From Sphingomonas sp. (lineage in GTDB: Bacteria; Pseudomonadota; Alphaproteobacteria; Sphingomonadales; Sphingomonadaceae), in contig JAFOMG010000012.1 of NCBI GenBank assembly GCA_017418975.1, positions 124,001-188,000 of the forward strand: 64,000 nucleotides of DNA, read 5' to 3'. The position numbers and the translations under genes are program-made. Under the pieces are notes generated by a model. It had not been told where the DNA came from and made no database searches. It saw only the letters and a program-made list of their open reading frames with translations. This document shows, piece after piece, positions 16,011 to 26,484 of the stretch (the first letter of the stretch is position 1; each line of letters begins with the position of its first letter).

Positions 16011-17113
16011 AGCAGCGCCATATGGCTCCGGTGCACCAGTGTCGAGCGCGGGGCATAGCCGAGCAGCTCGGCCTGCTCCTCGTTGCGGCGGCCGAGGATG
16101 CGGGCAGCGTCCTCGCTGGGATATTCGGCCAGGCCGCGCGCGAGCGGCCTGCCGTCCGGCCCGGCGATCACGACCAGGTCGCCGCGCGTGAAATCGCCAT
16201 CGATCCGGGTGGCGCCCGCGGCGAGCAGGCTGCGGCCCTGCCCCAGCGCCCTGGCCGCGCCGGCATCGACATGGATGGTGCCGTGCGCGGTGATGCCGCC
16301 GGCTAGCCAGGCCTTGCGCGCCGGGGCCGTCTTCTCCGCCACGAACAGCGTGTGCTTCGCCTCCGACCCCAGCGGACGTTCGATCCGGCCCGAGGCGATC
16401 GCGAGATGGGCGCCGGCGGCGTTGGCGATGCGCGCCGCCGCGATCTTCGAGACCATGCCGCCCGAGCCCATGCCGGAGGCGGAGCCCCTGTCGGCCATGC
16501 CCTCGACCGCGCCGTCGATCCGCTCGACACGGGGGATGTGCACCGCGCCGGGCAGCGCGGGGTTGCGGTCGTAGAGCCCGTCGACGTCGGAAAGCAGCAC
16601 CACCCCGCCCGCCCCGGCGGCCTGGGCCACGCGCGCGGCGAGCCGGTCATTGTCGCCAAAGCGAATCTCTTCGGTGGCGACGCTGTCATTCTCGTTGAGC
16701 ACGGGGACGACGCCCAGGCCGAGCAGGCGATCGAGCGTGGCGGCAGCGTTGAGATAGCGGCGACGGTCCTCCAGGTCGCCCAGCGTGACCAGCATCTGCG
16801 CCGCGACAAGCCCGTTGGCGGCGAGCACATCGGCCCAGACGCGGCTCAGCTCGATCTGGCCGGTGGCGGCGGCGGCCTGCGCATCCTCGAGGCTGGCCCG
16901 GCCGCCTCTGGCGAGCTTGAGGCGCCGCGCCCCCAGCGCGATCGCGCCGGAAGAGACTACCGCGACCTGCTGCCCCGCGCCGGCACGCGCCGCGATGTCG
17001 GCGGCGATGCCCTCCAGCCAGGCACGGCGGACGCCGCCGTCCGGATCGACGAGCAGGGCCGAGCCGATCTTGACGACGATGCGCGGGCAGGAGGCGGGCG
17101 GGAACAGCGACAT
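16007..17113 (-). CDS. proB: Glutamate 5-kinase
   Basis: The 368-residue protein phosphorylates glutamate at the gamma position, the first step of proline synthesis. The amino-acid-kinase domain (about 8-260) has VVKIGSALLVDPDGG near the start, VSSGAIALGARRL near 53, NENDSVATEEIRFGDNDRLAA near 140 and the GSASGMGSGGMVSKIAAA loop near 205. A C-terminal PUA domain (about 275-350) is present, as in the full-length E. coli enzyme. The next gene overlaps by 4 bp. proA is not adjacent in this window. Confidence 0.95.
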   Translation of the reverse strand: MSLFPPASCPRIVVKIGSALLVDPDGGVRRAWLEGIAADIAARAGAGQQVAVVSSGAIALGARRLKLARGGRASLEDAQAAAATGQIELSRVWADVLAANGLVAAQMLVTLGDLEDRRRYLNAAATLDRLLGLGVVPVLNENDSVATEEIRFGDNDRLAARVAQAAGAGGVVLLSDVDGLYDRNPALPGAVHIPRVERIDGAVEGMADRGSASGMGSGGMVSKIAAARIANAAGAHLAIASGRIERPLGSEAKHTLFVAEKTAPARKAWLAGGITAHGTIHVDAGAARALGQGRSLLAAGATRIDGDFTRGDLVVIAGPDGRPLARGLAEYPSEDAARILGRRNEEQAELLGYAPRSTLVHRSHMALL

Positions 17114-17180
17114 GGCCGCCGCTATATGACCCCCCGCCCCGCCTAGCCAGACAGGAACGCTTGGGCGCGCAGTCGCGCGG

Positions 17181-18278
17181 CTATTCCTCGGTCCTGAGCA
17201 GCACCGCCTCGCCGATCATCAGGAACAGCAGGAACGGTGCCCACGCCGCCAGGAAGGGCGGATAGGCGCCGAGATTGCCCATCGCGAGCGCGAAATTGTC
17301 GGCGACGAAATAAAGGAAGCCGAGCGCCATGCCGATCACCGCCCGGACGAACAGCTTGCCCGAGCGCGCGATGCCGAAAGCCGAGACGGCGCCCAGCAAC
17401 GGCATCAGGATCGCCGAGAGCGGCCCCGCCAGCTTGTGCCACAGCGCGCCTTCGAGCGCTTCGGTCTGGCGGCCGGCCACCTTGAGGTCGCCGATCGCCT
17501 GGTAGAGCGCGCCGAACGCCAGGGAATCGGCATCGACATGCGCGAGGGTGAACTGGTCGGGCCGGATGTTGTGGCCGATCACCAGGCTGCCGACCTTGGT
17601 CTTCTGGCCGGTGGCGACGATGAAGCGCTCGGCATTGTCGACCCGCCAGGCATCGCCGGCGCGCACCGCGTGCGGCGCGGTGAGGATACTGATCAGCGAG
17701 CGGTTCTGCCGCTCATATACGGTGACGCCGTAGAGCTGCGCCGCGTTGCCGCGCCCGCGGACCTGCTGCACCTGGATCAGGTTGTTGTCGCCCTTCACCC
17801 ACACATTGGCGCGATCGCCGCGATCGATGGGCAGCGGTGCATAGGACACCTTCTTCCACTGCTCGAGCGTCGCGGTGGCGCGCGATACGATGCGATCGTT
17901 GAAGGTGAAGGAAATGGCCGCCACGGCGATCCCGGTGAGCAGCAGCGGCGCGAGCACCTGATGCGCCGACAGGCCCGAGGCCTTCATTGCGATCACTTCG
18001 CTGTTCTGATTGAGCTGGGACAGCGTCAGGATCGAGCCCAGCAGCACCGAATAGGGCAGGAAGGTCGAGGCGATCTGCGGCACGCGCAGGCTGACGTACC
18101 GCCAGATCTCCGCATCGCCATTGCCCGCATATGCGAGGATCGCGCCGCTCTCCGTCAGCAGGTCGAGCGACTGGAGGATGAGCACCAGCGCGCCGAGAAT
18201 GGCGAAGGTGCGCGTCAGGAACATGCGCGCCATGTAGAGCGACATGGTCCGCGACGGGAAGAAATTGGCCCAGGTCAT
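17181..18278 (-). CDS. lptG: LptG, inner-membrane permease of the Lpt exporter
   Basis: The 365-residue protein has six hydrophobic segments in the LptF/LptG pattern: three before and three after a periplasmic beta-jellyroll domain (about 130-270). It starts MARMFLTRTFAILGALVLIL after a short tail. With LptF and the ATPase LptB it forms the transporter that extracts glycolipid from the inner membrane. It overlaps lptF by 4 bp (ATGA), the usual lptF-lptG order. If the host lacks lipopolysaccharide, as sphingomonads do, the cargo may be glycosphingolipid; that is inference. Confidence 0.93.
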   Translation of the reverse strand: MTWANFFPSRTMSLYMARMFLTRTFAILGALVLILQSLDLLTESGAILAYAGNGDAEIWRYVSLRVPQIASTFLPYSVLLGSILTLSQLNQNSEVIAMKASGLSAHQVLAPLLLTGIAVAAISFTFNDRIVSRATATLEQWKKVSYAPLPIDRGDRANVWVKGDNNLIQVQQVRGRGNAAQLYGVTVYERQNRSLISILTAPHAVRAGDAWRVDNAERFIVATGQKTKVGSLVIGHNIRPDQFTLAHVDADSLAFGALYQAIGDLKVAGRQTEALEGALWHKLAGPLSAILMPLLGAVSAFGIARSGKLFVRAVIGMALGFLYFVADNFALAMGNLGAYPPFLAAWAPFLLFLMIGEAVLLRTEE

Positions 18279-19489
18279 GCCGCGGCTTCTTCCTCTCGGC
18301 GGAGCCGGCGGCGGCGGCCCGGCAAGCGGCGCGTGATCGCCTTGACCATCTTGGAGAAAGCCTTTTCGAGTCCGCCGATCGGCTGGCCGCCCGGCACATA
18401 GGCGATCTGATAGTACATCCAGATCACCAGCCCCGCGAACAGCATGAACGGGCCCCAGAGCGCGATCAGCGGATCGACCCGGCCGAGCTCGCCGATCGAC
18501 TGCCCATATTCGTTGACCTTGTGATAGGTCACGATCATCACGATCGAGAGGAACACGCCCAGCGCCGAGGTGGATCGCTTGGGCGGCACGCCCAGCGCCA
18601 CGGCGAGGAACGGCAGCAGGAACATCGACGCGACTTCCGCCAGGCGGAAGTGGAAGGCCGAGCGGCTGCCCTCGCGATCCTCGTCGCTCGCCTGCGGATT
18701 GCGGCCGATCACGGCGAGCTCGGGCAGGGTCCGCTCGATATTCTTGCCGCCACGGGTCCGGAACTGCTCGTATTTGGGCAGCGGGATCGGCAGGTTATGC
18801 GTGGTGAAGGTCAGCACCCGCGGCTCGGGCGAGTTCCGGTCGTGATGGACGAGCGTGCCGTTCTGCAGGCGGAAGATGATCACGTCCGGATCGTCCGAGC
18901 GCAGGAACTGGCCGCTCTGCGCCGTGACCGCCACCGGCGTGCCGTCCTTGGTCATCATCTGGACGAAGATGCCCGAGAGCCGGCGGCCCTCGTCCTTGCT
19001 CTCCTCGATGCGCATCGTCATCTTCGCGCCGAAGCTGGTGAACTCGCCCACCTTGATCGAGGCGCCGAGCGCGCCCGAGCGCAGCTCGAAGCGCAGCTGC
19101 TCGTAATTGTAGCGCGACCAGGGCTGGATGAAGCCGACAATGGCCAGGTTCAGCGCCGCCAGCGCGATCGCGAACATGAAAGGCACCTTGAGCAGGCGCG
19201 TATAGCTCATCCCCACCGCGCGCAGCACGTCGAGCTCGGACGACGTGGCGAGGCGACGAAAGGCGAGCAGGCAGCCCAGCATCAGCCCGATCGGAATGCC
19301 GAGCCCCAGATATTCGGGAAGCAGATTGGCGAGCATCCGCCAGACGACGCTGACCGGCCCCCCCTCGGTCGCGACGAACTCGAACAGGCGAAGCATGCGG
19401 TCGAGCACCAGCAGCATCGCCGATATGAGCAATGTCGAGATCAGGGGCACCGCGATCAGCCGCGCCATGTACCGATCGATCGAGTTCAT
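18275..19489 (-). CDS. lptF: LptF, inner-membrane permease of the Lpt exporter
   Basis: The 404-residue protein begins MNSIDRYMARLIAVPLISTL and has the LptF/LptG arrangement of three membrane helices, a periplasmic jellyroll (about 125-265) and three more helices, followed by a basic C-terminal tail (RRLPGRRRRLRREEE). The helix-loop RRLATSSELDVLRAVGMSY is the cytoplasmic coupling helix that contacts LptB. It is the first gene of the lptF-lptG operon. The jellyrolls of LptF/G pass the glycolipid to LptC. Confidence 0.92.
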   Translation of the reverse strand: MNSIDRYMARLIAVPLISTLLISAMLLVLDRMLRLFEFVATEGGPVSVVWRMLANLLPEYLGLGIPIGLMLGCLLAFRRLATSSELDVLRAVGMSYTRLLKVPFMFAIALAALNLAIVGFIQPWSRYNYEQLRFELRSGALGASIKVGEFTSFGAKMTMRIEESKDEGRRLSGIFVQMMTKDGTPVAVTAQSGQFLRSDDPDVIIFRLQNGTLVHHDRNSPEPRVLTFTTHNLPIPLPKYEQFRTRGGKNIERTLPELAVIGRNPQASDEDREGSRSAFHFRLAEVASMFLLPFLAVALGVPPKRSTSALGVFLSIVMIVTYHKVNEYGQSIGELGRVDPLIALWGPFMLFAGLVIWMYYQIAYVPGGQPIGGLEKAFSKMVKAITRRLPGRRRRLRREEEAAA

Positions 19490-19600
19490 CTGCGCGCGAC
19501 GGTTGCCTTGGTTTCTTCTCGCCGGCGCGTCCGGCGCCGCCTCAATGAACCAAGAGCCTATACTCCGGGTTCCGGGCAGCGCCAGCAGGAAAGTTGCGCG

Positions 19601-21401
<1,801 letters not shown>

Positions 21402-21441
21402 GGGGCTCCAGATAACCTTCGTCGCCCATGGCAGATCGAAC

Positions 21442-21473
21442 AAAAAGGCCGGGCATCGCTGCCCGGCCTTTTC
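21442..21473. terminator. Bidirectional intrinsic terminator
   Basis: AAAAGGCCGGGC and GCCCGGCCTTTT arms enclose a 6-nt loop, with T-runs on both strands. It lies between the ends of obgE and the convergent desaturase gene and can serve both. Confidence 0.92.
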
Positions 21474-21494
21474 TGTTTCAGCCCGTCCGCCGGT

Positions 21495-22610
21495 TCAGCG
21501 GGCGCCCATGGTGCTGGCGGCGAGGCGGTGCATCAGTCCGCGCAGCGTGGGGTAATTGGCCTTGTGATAGGCCGAGGCTTCCTCGAGCGCGTCCGACAGG
21601 CGGCGATGCGCCTCGTTCAGCGCGTGATAGGGCAGGCTCGGCAGCAGATGGTGCAGCGCGTGATAGCGCAGGCCGATCGGCGCCCAGAGATAGGCGAAGA
21701 AGCCCGGCGTCGGCACGTTGACGCTGTCCAGATACTGGGCGGTCACGGTGAGCGGCTCGCCGTCATTCTCCCAGAGATGCGCTACCAGCGTGCGGACCTG
21801 GTTGATTACGGCCACGCCCGCGATCACCGCGAGATAGATGCCGAAGTCGCGCAGCGGGATCACGCCCGTCGCGACCAGGGCGAGCAGCGCGATCGAGAAG
21901 ATGCTGGCGCCCAGCTCCTGCCAGAACCACTGGGTCCTGAGCTCGCCCTCGGGCTCGCGGCGCTCGAAGGCCGGGTTGATCTTGAGGCCCGAATATTTGG
22001 CGACGACGACGCGGCGCAGCTTCGGGAACACCGCCGAAAGCGGCGCGAGCACGGCGAAGCGGATCAGCATCGCGACCGGCATCAGCACCGCGGCGAGCAG
22101 GAACACCGGCAGCGTCCAGGGCTTCATCAGCGCGAGCGGCAGATATTCGGGATCCTCGACCGTGCCGTAGCGGGTGCGCGCGTGGTGAAGATTGTGCACG
22201 CCTTCATAGGTGAAGCTCGGCACCAGGATCGGGATGCCGACCAGCAGGTTCCAGCCGAGCCGGAAATTGGGGAGCAGCGCGTGCTTCACATGCGTCAGCT
22301 CGTGGATGAACAGGCTGGCGCGATAAAGGGCGAGCACCGCCACCGCGCCGGCGAGCACCGCCAGCAGCGCCGAGGGGGCGAGGATGGTCGCGGCGAGCGC
22401 GGCATAGCCGATGCCGGCGGAAAGCAGCATGTCGGTCCAGTAGATGCGCGGATTGGGCGCATGGAGGTCGCGCGTGAGCTCGGCCGCGGCGCGCAGCATC
22501 GCGCGATCGTCGGGCACGCCGGAAAGCTTGATACGCGCGCTGGCCGGCGCCGCCGCCGGCGCGTCGTCCTGAACCTTGAGGGCAAGCGATTTCGTCATGA
22601 TGTCCGCCAT
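21495..22610 (-). CDS. Membrane fatty acid desaturase family protein
   Basis: The 371-residue protein has the three histidine clusters of membrane di-iron desaturases: HELTH (about 104-108), HNLHH (about 139-143) and HALHH (about 315-319). Hydrophobic pairs near 60-100, 165-190 and 235-265 fit the four-helix topology. It probably introduces a double bond, or a hydroxyl, into an acyl chain; sphingolipid or phospholipid chains are possible substrates given the organism. GAGG precedes the ATG; a second in-frame ATG lies 12 bases later. It is convergent with obgE and divergent from a GNAT-like gene. Confidence 0.88.
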   Translation of the reverse strand: MADIMTKSLALKVQDDAPAAAPASARIKLSGVPDDRAMLRAAAELTRDLHAPNPRIYWTDMLLSAGIGYAALAATILAPSALLAVLAGAVAVLALYRASLFIHELTHVKHALLPNFRLGWNLLVGIPILVPSFTYEGVHNLHHARTRYGTVEDPEYLPLALMKPWTLPVFLLAAVLMPVAMLIRFAVLAPLSAVFPKLRRVVVAKYSGLKINPAFERREPEGELRTQWFWQELGASIFSIALLALVATGVIPLRDFGIYLAVIAGVAVINQVRTLVAHLWENDGEPLTVTAQYLDSVNVPTPGFFAYLWAPIGLRYHALHHLLPSLPYHALNEAHRRLSDALEEASAYHKANYPTLRGLMHRLAASTMGAR

Positions 22611-22747
22611 TGGCCTCAGATAGTGGCTTTATGGTGGCATTCCAGCGGTTGGGACGCGCCCTGCCCGCCGCAATTGCCGCGCTTGACACTGGCCCCGTGG
22701 CGAAGGACTGCATTGCGCTGAATCAAACCAACAGAAGGGCTTTTCCC

Positions 22748-23905
22748 TTGCCCAGCGGCCCCCTCAGCATCCGTCCCGTCTCGTCCAAGCGCGACATCAA
22801 GCAGTTCATCGAGATCGCCTATCGCCTGAACGGCGACGACCCGAACTGGGTCGCCCCGCTGCGCGACGAGGTGGCCGGGACGATCAGCCCGAAGAAGAAT
22901 GGCTGGTTCAGCCATGCCGAGGCGCAGCTCTTCCTCGCCGAGCGCGACGGCGAGCCGGTCGGCCGCATCTCGGCGCACATCGATTTCCTGGCGCTCGAAA
23001 TGCCGCCCGAGCAGGGCTTCGGCCCCGGCACCGGCTTCTGGGGCATGTTCGAGGCCGCGGACCAGAATGCCGCCAAGGCGCTGATCAACGCAGCCGAGGA
23101 CTGGCTGCGCGGCAAGGGCATGACGCGGGCGCTCGGCCCGGTCAGCCTGTCGATCTGGGAGGAGCCCGGCCTGCTGGTGAAGGGGCACGACCACTCCCCC
23201 ACCGTGCTGATGGGCCATCACCCGGCGAAATATCAGGGCTGGATCGAGGCGGCCGGCTACACGGAAGCCAAGAAGCTGCTCACCTATGAGCTCGACGTGA
23301 GCAAGCGCTTCCCGCCGCTGGTCAACCGCATCGTCGAGAATGGCGAGAAGAACCCGCGGATCCGCATCCGCAAGGTCAACAAGGCGAAGTTCGCCGAGGA
23401 AGCCGCGATCATCCTCGCGATCCTGAACGATGCATGGTCGGACAATTGGGGCTTCATCCCGCTGACCCAGCCCGAGATCGACGATGTCGGCAAGAAGCTG
23501 AAGCCGCTGGTGTTCGAGGACCTCATCATGATCGCCGAACTGGACGGCGAGCCGGTGGCGTTCATGGTCACCCTGCCCGACTTCAACGAGGTATTGAAGC
23601 CGCTCAAGGGCTCGCTCCTGCCCTTTGGCTGGGCCAAGCTGCTGCTGTGGCTCCGGCGGCCCAAGGCGCGCACGATGCGCGTGCCGCTGATGGGCGTGGT
23701 GAAGCGGCTGCAGGCTTCCCGCATGGCGAGCCAGCTCGCCTTCATGATGATCGAATATATCCGCCGCGCGGCCGTGGCCAATTACGGGGCGAGCCGCGGC
23801 GAGATCGGCTGGATCCTGGACGACAACCAGGGGATGAACGCGATCGCCGATGCGATCGATTCCTGGGTGAATCGCGAATATGCGATCTACCAGAAGCCGC
23901 TCTGA
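22748..23905 (+). CDS. GNAT-fold acyltransferase-like protein
   Basis: I start this gene at a TTG (22748) because AGAAGGG is about 9 bp upstream and the protein then begins LPSGPLSIRPVSSKRDIKQF; no ATG is well placed. The 385-residue product belongs to a proteobacterial family usually annotated as N-acetyltransferase, with the motifs RISAHIDFLALEM, GMFEAADQ and GPVSLSIWEEPGLLV. It resembles a duplicated GNAT fold. Substrate and reaction are unknown. The C-terminal half includes EIGWILDDNQGMNAIADAI, the best conserved part of the family. Confidence 0.75.
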   Translation: MPSGPLSIRPVSSKRDIKQFIEIAYRLNGDDPNWVAPLRDEVAGTISPKKNGWFSHAEAQLFLAERDGEPVGRISAHIDFLALEMPPEQGFGPGTGFWGMFEAADQNAAKALINAAEDWLRGKGMTRALGPVSLSIWEEPGLLVKGHDHSPTVLMGHHPAKYQGWIEAAGYTEAKKLLTYELDVSKRFPPLVNRIVENGEKNPRIRIRKVNKAKFAEEAAIILAILNDAWSDNWGFIPLTQPEIDDVGKKLKPLVFEDLIMIAELDGEPVAFMVTLPDFNEVLKPLKGSLLPFGWAKLLLWLRRPKARTMRVPLMGVVKRLQASRMASQLAFMMIEYIRRAAVANYGASRGEIGWILDDNQGMNAIADAIDSWVNREYAIYQKPL

Positions 23906-23924
23906 GGGCGGCATGGGCGGCAAG

Positions 23925-23960
23925 CCGGCCCGCTCCCGAGGGTACGGGGGAGCGGGCCGG
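23925..23960. terminator. Strong GC hairpin between convergent genes
   Basis: CCGGCCCGCTCCC (23925-23937) and GGGAGCGGGCCGG (23948-23960) form a perfect 13-bp stem with a 10-nt loop. No T-run follows, so it is either a weak terminator or an mRNA 3'-end stabiliser for the genes that converge here. Confidence 0.55.
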
Positions 23961-24040
23961 TGCCGGCCGGAACCGGCCAGAGGAGGTCGCGCCGCGACGG
24001 CACGGTTGCACTAATCCGTCGCAGGCGCCCTCCCGGGGCC

Positions 24041-24319
24041 TCAACGTTGCTTCATCACCTCGAGGGGATCGACGCCGAGATCGAGCCACTCGCTGCGGGT
24101 GCGGCAATCGCGCTTGAGAATGCGCGAGCCGGTCGCCTCGGTGTCGATGCAGTATTTGCGGGTGTCGGCCTTCGCCGCCCGGGTCGGCGACTGTTCCTGC
24201 TCCTGCTTTGCCTTTGCCGGATCATTGCCGGCGGCGGCAGCGGGGGAGACGGCGCCGGCCGCGAAGGCGGCGCCCGCCAGCATGACGGCGGCGGCGGAGA
24301 AGATGGACTTGCGGGTCAT
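24041..24319 (-). CDS. Small secreted protein with paired-cysteine motif (paralogue A)
   Basis: The 92-residue protein has a clear signal peptide (MTRKSIFSAAAVMLAGAAFA). The mature part has a low-complexity charged linker (KAKQEQEQSPTRAAKAD) and then YC-x13-C with TGSRI, DCRTRSEW and GVDPLEVMK. The next gene upstream encodes a protein with the same layout and motif, so they are tandem duplicates. Only two cysteines are present, probably forming one disulfide across the TGSR loop. I recognise no enzymatic motif; similar small secreted proteins recur in sphingomonads as hypothetical proteins. Confidence 0.8.
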   Translation of the reverse strand: MTRKSIFSAAAVMLAGAAFAAGAVSPAAAAGNDPAKAKQEQEQSPTRAAKADTRKYCIDTEATGSRILKRDCRTRSEWLDLGVDPLEVMKQR

Positions 24320-24413
24320 TGCGGGAATTCCTCGATGCTTGGGGGCTTGCCGGCGAAGGGCGCTGCGCGGTGAGAGCGCGGCCCGTCCGCCGGAGAGCGG
24401 TGGAGCGGTCTGC

Positions 24414-24695
24414 TCAGTTCTTCTGGACTTCCTTGATCGGATCGATGCCGGTGCGGGCGATCCACTCGGCACGGGTATGGCACTCGCGCTTGGGCATCAG
24501 CGTGCCGGTCGACGTCCCCTGGACGCAGTAACGCTTCTGCATCGCCGGGTCCGACTGGTCGTCGGCCTTCTTGGCCTCCTTGGCCTCCTTGGCCGGATCA
24601 TTGGCGCGGGCGAGCGCCGGCGACACGGCGCCGGCGACCAGCGTGACGGTGGCGGCAATCGCCAGGAAAGCGGACTGGATGGGCTTGCTGTTCAT
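24414..24695 (-). CDS. Small secreted protein with paired-cysteine motif (paralogue B)
   Basis: The 93-residue protein has a signal peptide ending near ALARA, a charged linker (KEAKEAKKADDQSD) and the motif YC-x13-C, with TGTLM, ECHTRAEW and GIDPIKEVQ. About half of the C-terminal 40 residues match paralogue A, 94 bp downstream. AGAGGAG lies 8 bp before the ATG at 24695. The pair may be one transcript. The shared C-terminal motif is conserved while the linker is not, which suggests the cysteine-containing hairpin is the functional part. Function is unknown. Confidence 0.8.
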   Translation of the reverse strand: MNSKPIQSAFLAIAATVTLVAGAVSPALARANDPAKEAKEAKKADDQSDPAMQKRYCVQGTSTGTLMPKRECHTRAEWIARTGIDPIKEVQKN

Positions 24696-25035
24696 ATCCT
24701 CAACTCCTCTACTTGCAGACATGACAGGCGCTCCTTCCCGCCTGTGCCCCATGCATCGCAATCCGCGTGCCAAGTTTGAGAGTTACGCAAGTTCAATGAC
24801 TTAGCAGATTATGACAGCGTGGTGACGTGCCATAACACAGCAATACACACCAGATTTTGGGATTTACCGAAGACGCCCGTCCGGAAGCGGACACCGGCCT
24901 TGTTCGGAAACGGCCAGTCCCGGGGCATGGCTCGGTCGGCGAACATCGCCACCCCCATTTGCACGCGGCGGGCGAGGAAAATCCAGCTGAGGAAGGAAGG
25001 CGCCTATCCCCTTGAGGCCAGGAGTGCCCGATAGC
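24696..25035. other. Gene-poor interval with no supported gene
   Basis: About 340 bp upstream of the paralogue pair carries open frames of 71 and 85 codons on opposite strands, but neither has a family resemblance, good start site or codon bias like its neighbours. Small hairpins (GTCCGGAAGCGGAC near 24881; CGGCC/GGCCA near 24895-24915) are visible. The promoter of the secreted-protein pair must lie here, but I cannot place it. Confidence 0.4.
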
Positions 25036-25187
25036 CGTCATCCCCGCCAAAGGCGGGGATCCATTTCCGATCTTTCACCGTCATCCCGGCCTTGCGCCGG
25101 GATCCCGCTTCTTCCTGTGCTGGCGAGATAGCAGGGCCCCGGCTCAAGGCCGGGGTGACGAAGGAAGAATATGAGTCCTCAACCTAG
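25036..25187 (-). repeat. REP unit plus composite palindromic repeat, copy 2
   Basis: A REP-like unit (CGTCATCCCCGCC...GGCGGGGATCC, 25036-25062) is followed by 25069-25187, which as reverse complement matches 6823-6942 at nearly every position, including GGTGAAAGATC at one end and CTAGGTTGAGGACTC at the other. The latter end overlaps the TAG stop of the adjacent xth gene. Confidence 0.87.
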
Positions 25188-25957
25188 CGGAGGCTGACCC
25201 AGCAGGGCGCGTGATCGCTGGCCTTCTCGCGGCCGCGATATTCCTTGTCGACGCCGGCACCCAGGAATCGATCGGCCGCGATCGGGCTCAGCAGCAGATG
25301 ATCGATGCGAAAGCCCGCATCGCGCTGCCAGGCGCCGGCCTGATAATCCCAGAAGGTCCAGATGCCGCCCCCCGGGAAGCGGGTGCGCAATGAATCGGTC
25401 CAGCCCTGGGCCAGCAGCGCGCGGTAGCGCTCCCGGCTCTCGGGCTGCATCAGCGCATCGGTCGCCATGGCGCGAACCGAGAAGGTGTCGTCGTCATTGG
25501 GGATGACGTTATAGTCGCCGGCCAGCACCACCGGCCGCTCCTCGGCGAGCAGCGCCCGCGCGCGATCGGCAAGGCGCTCCATCCATTTCAGCTTGTAGTC
25601 GAACTTGGGGCCGGGCTGCGGATTGCCATTGGGCAGGTAGATGGACGCGACGATGAGATCGCCGATCTCGGCTTCGATATAGCGGCTGTGCGCATCCTCG
25701 GGATCGCCGGCCAGCCCGCGCTGGCGCTCCACGGGCTGCTGGCCCCTGGCCAGCACCGCGACGCCGTTGAACCCCTTCTGCCCATGCCACACGGCGCCAT
25801 AGCCCGCCGCTTCGATCTCTCTGACCGGCAGCGTCTCGTCGGCGCCCTTCAGCTCCTGGAGGCAGACCACGTCCGGCTGCTGCTCGGCGAGATACTCCAG
25901 CAGGCGCTCCATGCGCGCCTTGATGCCGTTGACATTATAAGTGACGATCTTGGGCAA
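25184..25957 (-). CDS. xth: Exodeoxyribonuclease III
   Basis: The 257-residue protein is an Xth/ExoA-type AP endonuclease and 3'-5' exonuclease of base excision repair. The endonuclease/exonuclease/phosphatase fold is clear from KIVTYNVNGIKAR at the start, the metal-binding glutamate in CLQELKG (about 36), the AGDYNVIP motif (about 146-153), RIDHLLLS (about 217-224) and SDHAPCWVSL at the end. It is 14 bp downstream of erpA on the same strand, so the two may be cotranscribed. Its stop TAG lies in the end motif of a dispersed repeat. Confidence 0.94.
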   Translation of the reverse strand: MPKIVTYNVNGIKARMERLLEYLAEQQPDVVCLQELKGADETLPVREIEAAGYGAVWHGQKGFNGVAVLARGQQPVERQRGLAGDPEDAHSRYIEAEIGDLIVASIYLPNGNPQPGPKFDYKLKWMERLADRARALLAEERPVVLAGDYNVIPNDDDTFSVRAMATDALMQPESRERYRALLAQGWTDSLRTRFPGGGIWTFWDYQAGAWQRDAGFRIDHLLLSPIAADRFLGAGVDKEYRGREKASDHAPCWVSLR

Positions 25958-25971
25958 AGGGGGCCTTCCGC

Positions 25972-26313
25972 TCAGACCGAGAAGCTGGTGCCGCAGCCAC
26001 AGCCCGACGCTGCGTTGGGATTCTGCACGGTGAAGTGTGCGCCGCCGAGATTGTCGACGAAATCGACATGCGCGCCACGCACGAGATCCAGGCTGATCGA
26101 ATCGACGACCAGCCGGACCCCGTCCAGCTCCGCGACCTCGTCATCGCCCGCCACGGCATCCGCGAAACCGAATTTATACTGGAAGCCCGAGCAACCCCCA
26201 CCCTCTACCGAGAGGCGCAGGATCGCGGGCTTGCCCTGCTTGGCCGCAATCGCCGCGACGCGCGCGGCAGCAGCGGGAGTCAGGCCGATTTCGGGCTGGG
26301 TCAGCGTAGCCAT
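25972..26313 (-). CDS. erpA: Iron-sulfur cluster insertion protein ErpA
   Basis: The 113-residue A-type carrier protein has the three cluster-binding cysteines: one in GGGCSGFQYKFGF (about 40-52) and two in GCGCGTSF near the C-terminus (about 104-111). A-type carriers deliver Fe-S clusters to apoenzymes. The short spacing and the NAASGCGCGTSF ending favour ErpA over IscA or SufA, though the distinction is fine. It sits 14 bp before xth on the same strand, with no isc or suf genes nearby, as is usual for erpA. Confidence 0.88.
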   Translation of the reverse strand: MATLTQPEIGLTPAAAARVAAIAAKQGKPAILRLSVEGGGCSGFQYKFGFADAVAGDDEVAELDGVRLVVDSISLDLVRGAHVDFVDNLGGAHFTVQNPNAASGCGCGTSFSV

Positions 26314-26400
26314 GGCGTGGAGATAGTGGCCCGGACGCCGCGAGGCAATGCGCCAGGCCGCGTCGGCGGACAGGCGGCGTCGCTGCCAATACTCATTCCT

Positions 26401-26434
26401 TCCCCCGGCATCCCCGCGAAAGCGGGGGCGACGA
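26401..26434. repeat. Single REP-like unit
   Basis: CGGCATCCCCGCGAAAGCGGGGGCG is a solitary copy of the short palindrome found in pairs at 7001-7140, 14941-15077 and 54124-54252. It lies between erpA and the VOC protein gene and does not reach a stop codon. Confidence 0.65.
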
Positions 26435-26484
26435 AATGCGGGCCGGATCTTCAGACAGATCCGCGATCCATGGGCGTTCCCCGC

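Noticed and set aside
24793..25050. 85-codon frame upstream of the secreted paralogues
   Set aside because: No start site of quality, no recognisable domain, and it extends toward a repeat element.
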